The notes under the pieces: generated by a model
The model's input: only the letters and a program-made list of their open reading frames with translations
Database searches by the model: none
Told to the model about the DNA's origin: nothing
Translations under genes and position numbers: made by a program
Part shown: piece after piece, positions 1-5,901 of the stretch
Layout: each line of letters begins with the position of its first letter
Numbering within the stretch: position 1 is the stretch's first letter
Origin: Pontibacterium sp049599735
GTDB taxonomy: Bacteria; Pseudomonadota; Gammaproteobacteria; Pseudomonadales; Balneatricaceae
Length of the DNA stretch: 11,181 nucleotides
Assembly: GCA_049599735.1 (NCBI GenBank)
Contig: JBMYOX010000076.1
Span: forward strand, 1-11,181
Direction of reading: 5' to 3'

Positions 1-26
1 ATATTGACTCCAGCTATACGGGCCAT
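1..26 (-). CDS. rpsM: 30S ribosomal protein S13, N-terminal fragment (cut by window edge)
   Basis: Only the first eight codons are in the window, reading MARIAGVN, which is the standard opening of bacterial S13. S13 sits in the head of the 30S subunit, contacts the P-site tRNA and forms bridges to the 50S. The ATG is preceded by GGAG (plus-strand positions 35-38), a usable ribosome binding site. In enteric bacteria rpsM is the first gene of the alpha operon (rpsM-rpsK-rpsD-rpoA-rplQ), and its place after rpmJ fits that order. The rest of the gene lies beyond the left edge. The identification rests on the eight residues plus the gene order. Confidence 0.93.
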
Positions 27-111
27 TCTGTTTACTCCAATTGGGGTTCTTTCGCTTTCTAAGTTTATGAAGCTAGGAACCGTAAATTCGTTAGTTCGTG
101 GAAGGCGCGGA
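27..111 (-). promoter_or_regulatory. Candidate structured 5' leader of the alpha operon (upstream of rpsM)
   Basis: If transcription starts just downstream of the promoter at 112-140, rpsM has a leader of roughly 80 nt. It contains a two-part stem-loop: GGTTC (77-81) pairs with GAACC (45-49), and inside it GCTT (70-73) pairs with AAGC (54-57). A CCAATTGG palindrome (37-44) overlaps the GGAG ribosome binding site. In E. coli, S4 represses this operon by binding a pseudoknot that covers the rpsM start. The leader here does not look like the E. coli sequence by eye, so an S4-responsive role is an inference from position and from the presence of foldable structure near the start codon. Confidence 0.4.
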
Positions 112-140
112 ATAATACACCCTGATTAAAAATAAATCAA
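112..140 (-). promoter_or_regulatory. Probable sigma-70 promoter of the alpha operon
   Basis: Read on the minus strand there is a TTGATT -35 box (135-140), a 17-bp spacer and a TATTAT -10 box (112-117). It lies in the 146-bp gap between rpmJ and rpsM, where an alpha-operon promoter is expected. The predicted start is near position 105. Box quality and spacing are good. Activity is inferred. Confidence 0.65.
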
Positions 141-172
141 GGCCCGTGCCTCCTACGTTTATTACCGGGGTA

Positions 173-289
173 TTAACCCTGGCGCTGTTTGTGACGTGGC
201 TCTACTTTGCAGATCACGCGCACAGAACCGTTACGACGAACGATTTTGCAATTACGGCAAATTTTCTTAACAGATGCACGTACTTTCAT
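173..289 (-). CDS. rpmJ: 50S ribosomal protein L36
   Basis: This 38-residue protein starts MKVRASVKKICRNC and ends RHKQRQG, the pattern of bacterial L36. C11, C14, C27 and H33 form the complete zinc-ribbon set, so this is the zinc-containing form. L36 is the smallest 50S protein and binds 23S rRNA near the base of the L7/L12 stalk region. The ATG at 289 follows an AGGAG ribosome binding site at about 8 nt. It lies 34 bp after secY, the normal last position of the spc operon. Compared with the usual 37-38 residues nothing is missing. Its stop codon falls in the loop of a short GGGT/ACCC hairpin (168-179). Confidence 0.96.
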   Translation of the reverse strand: MKVRASVKKICRNCKIVRRNGSVRVICKVEPRHKQRQG

Positions 290-311
290 TATCTACTCCT
301 ATGGCTGTCCG

Positions 312-332
312 GCACGCTTACAATCAGCGTGC
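312..332 (-). promoter_or_regulatory. Stem-loop enclosing the secY stop codon
   Basis: A perfect 7-bp stem, GCACGCT/AGCGTGC (plus-strand arms 312-318 and 326-332), has a 7-nt loop, and the secY TGA (324-326) lies at the loop/stem border. There is no T-tract after it, so it is not a classical terminator. It could stabilise or delimit the secY mRNA ahead of rpmJ. Confidence 0.4.
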
Positions 333-1643
333 ACCGCCACCTTTGAGATTAGATTTTTTCATCAGCGACTCGTACTGATGCGACATCAGGTGTGATTGCA
401 CCTGGGCCATGAAGTCCATTACGACTACCACGACGATCAGCAGAGAAGTACCCCCGAAGTAGAACGGTATGTTCCATGCAACCACCAGAAACTGAGGCAT
501 AAGCGACACAGCAGTGATATACAAGGCACCGAACAACGTCAGACGGCTCAGCACGGTATCAATATAACGCGCTGACTGCTCCCCTGGACGAATCCCTGGA
601 ATAAAGGCACCTGATTTCTTCAGGTTATCTGCCACATCACGCGGATTAAAAACAATCGCCGTGTAGAAGTAGCAGAAAAATACAATAGCAGTAGCAAACA
701 GCAGGATATACAGCGGCTGCCCGGGCCCCAGAGCCAGAGCAAGATCCTGCAACCATTCCATGCCTTCAGACTGGCCAAACCACTGGCCAATAGACGCAGG
801 GAACAGCAAGATACTGGATGCAAAGATTGGCGGAATAACGCCGGCCATATTGACCTTTAAAGGCAAATGACTGGTCTGCGCCGCAAATACACGACGCCCC
901 TGCTGACGTTTTGCATAGTTAATGGTGATACGGCGTTGACCGCGCTCCATAAACACAACAAAACCAACAGTCGCTACCGCCATCACAGCAATGGCCAGCA
1001 GCGCCAGGATATTCAAATCGCCCTGACGTGCTGATTCAAAGGACTGACCGATTGCACCAGGCAAACCCGCCACAATACCCGCAAAAATCAGAATCGAAAT
1101 ACCGTTCCCGATACCCCGTTCGGTTACCTGCTCACCCAGCCACATCAGGAAAACCGCACCGGCTACCAATGTCACAACTGCTACAAAGTAGAAGCTGGCA
1201 TCCGCCGCAAACGCAACCCCCTGATTCGCCAGGCCAACAGCCATACCGAATGCCTGAACCGTCGCAAGAATTACCGTCCCGTAGCGGGTGTACTGGTTAA
1301 TCTTACGGCGACCTGACTCACCTTCTTTTTTAAGCTGCTCCAGCGTCGGACTCACCACCGTCATCAGCTGCATAATAATCGATGCAGAGATATAAGGCAT
1401 GATACCCAGTGCGAGGATACTCATTCGCTCCAACGCACCACCGGAGAACATATTGAAGAGACTCAGGATAGTTCCCTGATTCTGATCAAAGAGCGCAGCC
1501 AGACGATCCGGATTGATACCCGGCACCGGGATATGCGCCCCGATACGGTATACAACAATCGCTAGTAAAACAAACAGCAGGCGAGATTTAAGCTCGCCCA
1601 GTCCGTTCTGCGCACCTGCTGGTACTGGTCCTTGTTTAGCCAT
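324..1643 (-). CDS. secY: Preprotein translocase subunit SecY
   Basis: This 439-residue protein is the channel-forming subunit of the SecYEG translocon in the inner membrane. It passes unfolded proteins to the periplasm with SecA, or into the bilayer with SRP/ribosome targeting. About ten hydrophobic segments are visible, the first near residues 21-40 and the last near 398-412. The plug region (around residues 64-80, NMFSGGALERMS) and the cytosolic C5 loop with the conserved FIPGIRPGEQ (347-356, Arg352) are present. The closest sequence I recall is Pseudomonas SecY, with the same QVQSHL-SHQYESLMKK tail. The ATG directly abuts the rplO stop (TAAATG), and its GAGG ribosome binding site lies inside the end of rplO, so translation is probably coupled. 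The length is normal for the family. Confidence 0.98.
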   Translation of the reverse strand: MAKQGPVPAGAQNGLGELKSRLLFVLLAIVVYRIGAHIPVPGINPDRLAALFDQNQGTILSLFNMFSGGALERMSILALGIMPYISASIIMQLMTVVSPTLEQLKKEGESGRRKINQYTRYGTVILATVQAFGMAVGLANQGVAFAADASFYFVAVVTLVAGAVFLMWLGEQVTERGIGNGISILIFAGIVAGLPGAIGQSFESARQGDLNILALLAIAVMAVATVGFVVFMERGQRRITINYAKRQQGRRVFAAQTSHLPLKVNMAGVIPPIFASSILLFPASIGQWFGQSEGMEWLQDLALALGPGQPLYILLFATAIVFFCYFYTAIVFNPRDVADNLKKSGAFIPGIRPGEQSARYIDTVLSRLTLFGALYITAVSLMPQFLVVAWNIPFYFGGTSLLIVVVVVMDFMAQVQSHLMSHQYESLMKKSNLKGGGAR

Positions 1644-2078
1644 TTACGCCTCGACTTTACCGCCTGCAGCTTCGATTGCAGCCTGTGCACCTTTAGTCAC
1701 TTTAAGACCTTTAACGGTGACAGCTTTGTTAAGCTCGCCAGACAGAATCACTTTAGCAACTTTAATTTCCTGCTTAATGATATCTGCTTCTTTCAGCGCA
1801 GCCAGATCAACGATCTCAGCATTTACATTAGCGATTTCGTGCAGACGAATCTCAGCTACGTAACGCGCTTTGCGAGAAACAAAACCAAATTTTGGCAGAC
1901 GACGCTGCAAAGGCATCTGACCGCCTTCAAAACCTGGTTTTACGGAACCGCCGGAGCGGGATTTCTGACCTTTGTGGCCGCGGCCACCAGTTTTACCCAG
2001 ACCGGAACCGATACCACGGCCGACACGCTTAGGTGCCTGCTTAGAACCTTCAGCCGGGCTCAGAGTGTTCAGACGCAT
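1644..2078 (-). CDS. rplO: 50S ribosomal protein L15
   Basis: This 144-residue protein matches bacterial L15. It has the MRLNTLSPAEGSK start, a long glycine/arginine/lysine-rich N-terminal extension (residues about 18-60, including RVGRGIGSGLGKTGGRGHKG) that threads into 23S rRNA, and a compact C-terminal domain from about residue 70. L15 is a late-assembly 50S protein. A GGGGAG ribosome binding site precedes the ATG. The gene starts 14 bp after rpmD and ends flush against secY, the usual rpmD-rplO-secY order. Nothing is unusual in length or composition. Confidence 0.98.
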   Translation of the reverse strand: MRLNTLSPAEGSKQAPKRVGRGIGSGLGKTGGRGHKGQKSRSGGSVKPGFEGGQMPLQRRLPKFGFVSRKARYVAEIRLHEIANVNAEIVDLAALKEADIIKQEIKVAKVILSGELNKAVTVKGLKVTKGAQAAIEAAGGKVEA

Positions 2079-2092
2079 GTGACGAACTCCCC

Positions 2093-2275
2093 TTACTCGC
2101 CTTCTACACGAAGCATGTAGTTGACTTTGTTAATCATGCCACGAACAGACGGAGTATCTTCTACTTCGACTGTGTGACCGATGCGGCGCAGACCCAGGCC
2201 CTTAATGCACAGTTTGTGCTTAGGAAGGATACCGATAGGGCTGCGTACCAGTGTTACTTTTACAGAGTTAGCCAT
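2093..2275 (-). CDS. rpmD: 50S ribosomal protein L30
   Basis: This 60-residue protein reads MANSVKVTLVRSPIG, then GLGLRRIGHTVEVEDTPSVRGMINKVNYML, the full ferredoxin-like fold of short bacterial L30. It binds 23S rRNA in the 50S subunit. Its AGGGG ribosome binding site overlaps the last codons of rpsE, and only 5 bp separate the two genes, so coupling is likely. Length and start agree with the family. L30 is dispensable and missing in some lineages, but it is clearly present and intact here. Confidence 0.97.
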   Translation of the reverse strand: MANSVKVTLVRSPIGILPKHKLCIKGLGLRRIGHTVEVEDTPSVRGMINKVNYMLRVEGE

Positions 2276-2280
2276 ATCGA

Positions 2281-2781
2281 TTACCCCTGAATGTCTTCGA
2301 CGGACTTGCCGCGCTTAGCTGCAATATCGTCCGGAGATTTCATTGCCGCAAGACCTTTGATAGTCGCGCGAACAACGTTTACCGGATTTGTTGAGCCGTA
2401 GCACTTAGCCAGTACGTTGTGAACACCTGCCAGTTCCAGTACGGAACGCATAGCACCACCTGCAATTACACCCGTACCCTGGGAAGCAGGCTGCATGTAA
2501 ACCTTGGAAGCACCGTGACGGGCTTTCACAGGGTACTGCAGAGTGTCACCGTTCAGTTCAACCTGAACCATGTTACGACGCGCCTGATCCATTGCTTTTT
2601 GAATTGCAACAGGTACTTCGCGTGCTTTGCCACGACCGAAACCTACACGGCCATTGCCATCGCCTACAACAGTTAAAGCGGTAAAACCGAAGATACGACC
2701 ACCTTTAACCACTTTAGCGACACGGTTTACCTGTACAAGTTTCTCTTGCAGGTCACCGTCTTTCTGTTCGTGATTTGCCAT
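2281..2781 (-). CDS. rpsE: 30S ribosomal protein S5
   Basis: This 166-residue protein has both S5 domains. The N-terminal double-stranded-RNA-binding-like domain covers about residues 15-80 with the motif VKGGRIFGFTALTVVGDGNG, and the C-terminal domain from about 85 carries GTGVIAGGAMRSVLELAGVHNVLAK. S5 lies at the mRNA entry side of the 30S and acts in decoding fidelity. The loop around residues 25-30 (VKGGRI) is where spectinomycin-resistance changes are known in E. coli, and it looks wild type here. The ATG follows AAGGGG. It lies 11 bp after rplR. Confidence 0.98.
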   Translation of the reverse strand: MANHEQKDGDLQEKLVQVNRVAKVVKGGRIFGFTALTVVGDGNGRVGFGRGKAREVPVAIQKAMDQARRNMVQVELNGDTLQYPVKARHGASKVYMQPASQGTGVIAGGAMRSVLELAGVHNVLAKCYGSTNPVNVVRATIKGLAAMKSPDDIAAKRGKSVEDIQG

Positions 2782-2792
2782 TTTCGACCCCT

Positions 2793-3143
2793 TTAGAATT
2801 CCAGGCCGCCTTCACGGGCTGCGTCAGCGAGTGCTTTAACACGGCCGTGGTATTTAAAACCAGAGCGGTCAAAAGCAACCTTAGTAACACCGGCTTCTTT
2901 CGCGCGGGAGGCGATTAACTCACCAACTTTCTGTGCGGCGGAAACGTTACCGGTAGTGGATTCACGCAATTCTTTCTCTACGGTGGAAGCAGCCGCTACA
3001 ACGGTGCCACCATCAACGGAGATAACCTGCGCATAGATATGACGCGGTGTGCGGTTTACGCACAGACGTGTTGCACCTAGTTCGCGCATTTTCAGGCGAG
3101 AACGGCGAGCACGACGAATACGAGCTTGTTTCTTAGCGTTCAT
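2793..3143 (-). CDS. rplR: 50S ribosomal protein L18
   Basis: This 116-residue protein has the L18 layout: a very basic disordered N-terminus (MNAKKQARIRRARRSRLKMR, residues 1-20) that contacts 5S rRNA, then the globular domain with LCVNRTPRHIYAQVI and the C-terminal FDRSGFKYHGRVKALADAAREGGLEF. With L5 it carries 5S rRNA into the central protuberance of the 50S. An AGGGCAGAG ribosome binding site precedes the ATG. It sits between rplF and rpsE with 11-13 bp gaps. The family length is normally 115-120 residues. Confidence 0.98.
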   Translation of the reverse strand: MNAKKQARIRRARRSRLKMRELGATRLCVNRTPRHIYAQVISVDGGTVVAAASTVEKELRESTTGNVSAAQKVGELIASRAKEAGVTKVAFDRSGFKYHGRVKALADAAREGGLEF

Positions 3144-3156
3144 GACTCTGCCCTAC

Positions 3157-3690
3157 TTACTTTTTCTTCGCTTCTTTACGGCGAACATATTCATCTGCGT
3201 AGCGAACACCTTTGCCTTTGTAAGGCTCTGGAGGACGGAAGCCACGCACCTCAGCTGAAACCTGGCCGACAGTTTGTTTATCAACACCGCTGATAACAAT
3301 TGTTGTCTGACCCTGCACTTCAGCTGTGACACCTTCAGGCAGCTCATAATCGATCGGATGGGAGAAGCCCAGCGTCAGATTCAGAGTTTTACCACTTACT
3401 GCAGCACGGTAACCAACACCCTGCAACAACAGAGTTTTCTTGAAACCTTCGTTCACGCCAACAACCATGTTATTGACCAGTGCACGACTGGTACCCGCCA
3501 GGGCCATTGCCTGCTTGGAACCATCGCGCGGTGCGAACGTCAGGCCAGCTTCGCCCTGTTGAATCTCTACGGACGGGTGAACATCTAAGCTCAGCAGACC
3601 GTTTTTACCTTTAGTGCTGACTGACTGGCCGTCGATCGTAAGATCAACACCTGCCGGCAGAACAATCGGGTTTTTTGCAATACGAGACAT
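3157..3690 (-). CDS. rplF: 50S ribosomal protein L6
   Basis: This 177-residue protein has the two repeated L6 domains, about residues 1-80 and 82-170, with the family motif PEPYKGKGVRYADEYVRRKEAKKK at the C-terminus (about 152-175). L6 binds the sarcin-ricin loop region of 23S rRNA near the factor-binding site. Changes in its C-terminal tail are a known route to gentamicin resistance, and the tail is complete here. GAGGT lies 7 nt before the ATG. The gene is 11 bp after rpsH. Confidence 0.98.
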   Translation of the reverse strand: MSRIAKNPIVLPAGVDLTIDGQSVSTKGKNGLLSLDVHPSVEIQQGEAGLTFAPRDGSKQAMALAGTSRALVNNMVVGVNEGFKKTLLLQGVGYRAAVSGKTLNLTLGFSHPIDYELPEGVTAEVQGQTTIVISGVDKQTVGQVSAEVRGFRPPEPYKGKGVRYADEYVRRKEAKKK

Positions 3691-3701
3691 TGGAATACCT
3701 C

Positions 3702-4094
3702 TTAGAATACCGTACAGATAACTTCGCCACCGATGCCTGCAGCACGTGCAGAGCGATCAGTCATTACACCATTACTGGTGGAGACGATGGAAACACCCAA
3801 ACCGTCTGCCACTTTAGGCAGGTCAGAAGCACCTTTATAGATGCGAAGACCAGGGCGACTTACGCGTTTAATCTGTTCGATTACCGGCTTACCTTCGAAG
3901 TATTTCAGCTCAAGTGTCAGAACAGGTTTAGCACTTTCTTCAACATCGAAGCCAGTGATGTAACCTTCATCCTGCAGAACTTTAGCAACAGAAATCTTCA
4001 TTTTGGAAGACGGCATGGAAACGGCCTGCTTTTCAGCCATATGACCGTTACGGATACGGGTAAACATATCCGCCAGTGTATCTTGCATACTCAT
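3702..4094 (-). CDS. rpsH: 30S ribosomal protein S8
   Basis: This 130-residue protein begins MSMQDTLADMFTRIRNG and ends with the S8 C-terminal signature region VSTSNGVMTDRSARAAGIGGEVICTVF. S8 is a primary binder of 16S rRNA helix 21 and is needed early in assembly of the 30S platform. In E. coli it also represses the spc operon by binding the mRNA at the start of rplE. I do not recognise that site here. The start chosen keeps the conserved MSMQD; GAGG lies about 11 nt upstream, rather far. A GC-rich stem-loop stands in the 82-bp gap before the gene. Confidence 0.98.
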   Translation of the reverse strand: MSMQDTLADMFTRIRNGHMAEKQAVSMPSSKMKISVAKVLQDEGYITGFDVEESAKPVLTLELKYFEGKPVIEQIKRVSRPGLRIYKGASDLPKVADGLGVSIVSTSNGVMTDRSARAAGIGGEVICTVF

Positions 4095-4117
4095 GCGTTT
4101 TACTTCCTCTCTCGTGC

Positions 4118-4158
4118 AGCGCGACGTGGTAGCCGTCCCCGGCCCGATCCGCCGCGCT
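4118..4158 (-). promoter_or_regulatory. GC-rich stem-loop in the rpsN-rpsH gap
   Basis: On the minus strand AGCGCGGCG (4150-4158) pairs with CGTCGCGCT (4118-4126) over 9 bp including one G.U pair. Inside, GGCC (4141-4144) pairs with GGCT (4131-4134) around a GGGGAC loop. The wobble pair at 4124/4152 forms only in the minus-strand transcript; on the other strand it would be A/C. That supports a structure in the operon mRNA. It is much richer in GC than the genes around it. It ends about 23 nt before the rpsH start, so it could act on rpsH translation or mark a processing site. Function unknown. Confidence 0.45.
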
Positions 4159-4168
4159 TACCATGTTA

Positions 4169-4187
4169 CCAGCTGATTACCAGCTGG
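4169..4187 (-). promoter_or_regulatory. Stem-loop enclosing the rpsN stop codon
   Basis: A perfect 7-bp stem, CCAGCTG/CAGCTGG (plus-strand arms 4181-4187 and 4169-4175), has a 5-nt loop that contains the rpsN stop TAA (4177-4179). The same bases form a direct repeat, TTACCAGCTG at 4166-4175 and 4177-4186. No T-tract follows. Confidence 0.4.
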
Positions 4188-4482
4188 CCTTTTTCAGACC
4201 CGGTACGTCACCGCGCATAGCGGCCTGACGCAACTGGTTACGACACAGACCGAACTTACGGTAAACACCGTGTGGACGACCTGTTACCTGGCAGCGACGC
4301 TGCTGGCGAACCGGGCTTGCATCACGTGGCAATTTCTGCAACGCGACCTGTGCGTCCCAACGTGCATCTTCATCTGCACTTGAGCTATTGATAATCGCTT
4401 TAAGTTCTGCACGTTTTGCAGCAAATTTAGCGACTGTCTTTGCACGCTTATCTTCGCGTGCCTTCATAGATTCTTTAGCCAT
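4177..4482 (-). CDS. rpsN: 30S ribosomal protein S14 (zinc-independent form)
   Basis: This 101-residue protein is the long S14 type: MAKESMKAREDKR at the N-terminus, then the conserved TGRPHGVYRKFGLCRNQLRQAAMRGDVPGLKKASW at the C-terminus. The short zinc-ribbon S14 of many other bacteria is about 61 residues with four cysteines (CxxC...CxxC); only two cysteines are seen here and they do not make that pattern, so this is the C-minus form usual in gammaproteobacteria. S14 sits in the 30S head near S3 and S10. GGGGT lies 5 nt before the ATG. It follows rplE by 12 bp; an unusually long gap follows it. Confidence 0.98.
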   Translation of the reverse strand: MAKESMKAREDKRAKTVAKFAAKRAELKAIINSSSADEDARWDAQVALQKLPRDASPVRQQRRCQVTGRPHGVYRKFGLCRNQLRQAAMRGDVPGLKKASW

Positions 4483-4494
4483 GATATACCCCTA

Positions 4495-5034
4495 TCACTT
4501 CTTAAATGGGAAGCCCAGGGCGGCCAGCAGAGCACGGCCCTCGTCATTGTCACGAGCAGTAGTGGTAACGGTAATATCCATACCACGCAGCTTATCAACC
4601 TTATCGTATTCGATTTCAGGGAAGATGATCTGCTCTTTAACACCCATGCTGTAGTTGCCACGACCGTCAAAAGATTTCGGATTCAGGCCGCGGAAGTCAC
4701 GGATACGCGGGATAGAAATATCTACCAGACGATCCAGGAATTCCCACATACGATCGCCACGCAGGGTAACTTTACAGCCAATCGGCCAGGCTTCACGTAC
4801 TTTAAAGCCAGCGATAGATTTGCGTGCCAGGGTAACAACCGGTTTCTGACCGGCGATTTTAACCATATCGGCAACCGCATTATCCAGCAGTTTCTTGTCG
4901 CCCAGTGCTTCACCCACACCCATATTCAGGGTGATTTTAGTAAGACGTGGAACGGCCATAACGTTTGGGCTGGATAGCTCTTCTTTCAGCTGCTGCTGAA
5001 CAGAGTCTTTATAAAGCGCTTTTAATCTAGACAT
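4495..5034 (-). CDS. rplE: 50S ribosomal protein L5
   Basis: This 179-residue protein matches bacterial L5, with MSRLKALYKDSVQQQLKEEL at the start, PRLTKITLNMGVGEALGDKK near residues 29-48, KVTLRGDRMWEFLDRLVDISIPRIRDFRGL in the middle and the GFPFKK terminus. L5 binds 5S rRNA and helix 84 of 23S rRNA and touches the P-site tRNA through its central loop. GGGGAG lies 8 nt before the ATG. In E. coli S8 binds the mRNA across this start to repress the operon; no equivalent is obvious by eye. The neighbours are rplX (14 bp) and rpsN (12 bp). Confidence 0.98.
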   Translation of the reverse strand: MSRLKALYKDSVQQQLKEELSSPNVMAVPRLTKITLNMGVGEALGDKKLLDNAVADMVKIAGQKPVVTLARKSIAGFKVREAWPIGCKVTLRGDRMWEFLDRLVDISIPRIRDFRGLNPKSFDGRGNYSMGVKEQIIFPEIEYDKVDKLRGMDITVTTTARDNDEGRALLAALGFPFKK

Positions 5035-5048
5035 ATTATCAACTCCCC

Positions 5049-5363
5049 TTAGCCGACCAGTTCGCCAGTGGACTTGAAGAAGCGCGCCTTAGTGCCGTCT
5101 TCAAGAAGCTTGAAGCCTACACGGTCGCCCTTACCAGTCTGCGGATTAAAGATTGCAACATTGGACACTGCCATTGATGCTTCTTTCTCAACAATACCAC
5201 CTGGCTTGCCCGCCATAGGGTTAGGCTTGGTGTGTTTTTTCACCATGTTGATGCCTGAAACGACCACGCGGTCGTTATCAAGGACACGCATAACACTGCC
5301 GCGCTTGCCCTTGTCTTTGCCTGCAATGACGATTACTTCGTCGTCACGTTTAATTTTGCGCAT
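5049..5363 (-). CDS. rplX: 50S ribosomal protein L24
   Basis: This 104-residue protein has an N-terminal KOW motif (about residues 5-32, IKRDDEVIVIAGKDKGKRG) and the L24 continuation MVKKHTKPNPMAGKPGGIVEKEA. L24 initiates 50S assembly by binding the 5' end of 23S rRNA and lies at the peptide tunnel exit. AGAGG precedes the ATG by about 5 nt. The upstream gap to rplN is 96 bp and holds a terminator-like hairpin, which is unusual because both genes belong to the spc operon. Length and sequence are normal. Confidence 0.98.
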   Translation of the reverse strand: MRKIKRDDEVIVIAGKDKGKRGSVMRVLDNDRVVVSGINMVKKHTKPNPMAGKPGGIVEKEASMAVSNVAIFNPQTGKGDRVGFKLLEDGTKARFFKSTGELVG

Positions 5364-5395
5364 AATTACCTCTTTCCTACTACCCTCTCATGCTC

Positions 5396-5429
5396 AAAAA
5401 CGCCAACACCTCTCGGCGTTAGCGTTTTT
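5396..5429 (-). terminator. Terminator-like hairpin between rplN and rplX
   Basis: In the minus-strand RNA, AAAAACGC (5422-5429) pairs with GCGUUUUU (5396-5403), continued inward by a U.G pair (5421/5404) and AACGCC (5415-5420) with GGUGUU (5405-5410), closing on a GAGA loop (5411-5414). This gives about 15 pairs, a GNRA tetraloop and a 3' run of five U. Two wobble pairs exist only in this strand, so the structure belongs to the operon transcript. The form is that of an intrinsic terminator, yet essential genes follow with only 32 bp and no visible promoter between. Partial termination, attenuation or RNA processing are possible roles. Confidence 0.6.
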
Positions 5430-5459
5430 ACATAAACCAAACTTCTAAAAGCTTGATTC

Positions 5460-5828
5460 TTACAGCACTTCAGGCGCCAGGGAAACGATTTTCATGAACT
5501 TCTCAGAACGAAGCTCACGCGTTACTGGGCCAAAGATACGTGTACCGATAGGTGCATCGCTGGCATTCAATAAAACCGCTGAATTAGTATCAAAGCGGAT
5601 TACAGAACCGTCCGGACGACGAACACCCTTACGGGTACGTACCACAACAGCCTTAAGAACCTGACCTTTCTTCACTTTGCCACGCGGAATTGCTTCCTTG
5701 ACAGTAACTTTAATCACGTCACCGACACTTGCGTAACGACGGTGAGAACCGCCCAGGACCTTAATACACTGCACACGCTTGGCACCGCTGTTGTCAGCGA
5801 CATCAAGCATAGATTCAGTTTGAATCAT
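5460..5828 (-). CDS. rplN: 50S ribosomal protein L14
   Basis: This 122-residue protein is a textbook L14: MIQTESMLDVADNSGAKRVQ at the N-terminus and the family signature in residues about 60-88 (AVVVRTRKGVRRPDGSVIRF, then DTNSAVLLN). It is a beta-barrel protein of the 50S interface that forms bridges to 16S rRNA and is the docking site of the silencing factor RsfS. GGAG lies 6 nt before the ATG. In the E. coli arrangement this is the first gene of the spc operon. Here it is preceded by a 76-bp gap with a promoter-like sequence and a hairpin, consistent with that role. Confidence 0.98.
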   Translation of the reverse strand: MIQTESMLDVADNSGAKRVQCIKVLGGSHRRYASVGDVIKVTVKEAIPRGKVKKGQVLKAVVVRTRKGVRRPDGSVIRFDTNSAVLLNASDAPIGTRIFGPVTRELRSEKFMKIVSLAPEVL

Positions 5829-5853
5829 GGTCTACTCCACAAACTCTGTGTTA

Positions 5854-5880
5854 CGGCCCATCATAATCAACAATGGGCCG
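5854..5880 (-). promoter_or_regulatory. Hairpin in the leader upstream of rplN
   Basis: CGGCCCAT and ATGGGCCG (plus-strand arms 5854-5861 and 5873-5880) form a perfect 8-bp stem with an 11-nt loop. No T-tract follows on either strand. It ends about 25 nt before the rplN start and would be the main structure of the 5' leader if the spc promoter at 5902-5930 is real. Role unknown: mRNA protection or autogenous control are possible. Confidence 0.45.
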
Positions 5881-5901
5881 ATAATTGGAGCGAGGGTGCG
5901 T

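Noticed and set aside
130..148. Four-codon TTG-initiated leader peptide after the orphan Shine-Dalgarno sequence
   Set aside because: The start is TTG, the peptide is only four codons, and its bases are needed for the -35 box of the rpsM promoter. Not supportable as a gene.
146..395. Short plus-strand frames at the left end that could look like small membrane proteins
   Set aside because: They overlap rpmJ and the end of secY on the opposite strand. rpmJ is a clear match to L36 with its zinc residues, so the plus-strand frames are shadows.
4987..5048. S8-binding regulatory site at the rplX-rplE junction as in E. coli
   Set aside because: The 14-bp junction and the first rplE codons show no stem resembling the known site by eye. 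A covariance search would be needed to find a divergent form.
5430..5459. Second promoter between rplN and the internal hairpin
   Set aside because: AT-rich bases are present, but no -35/-10 pair with 16-18 bp spacing could be placed.
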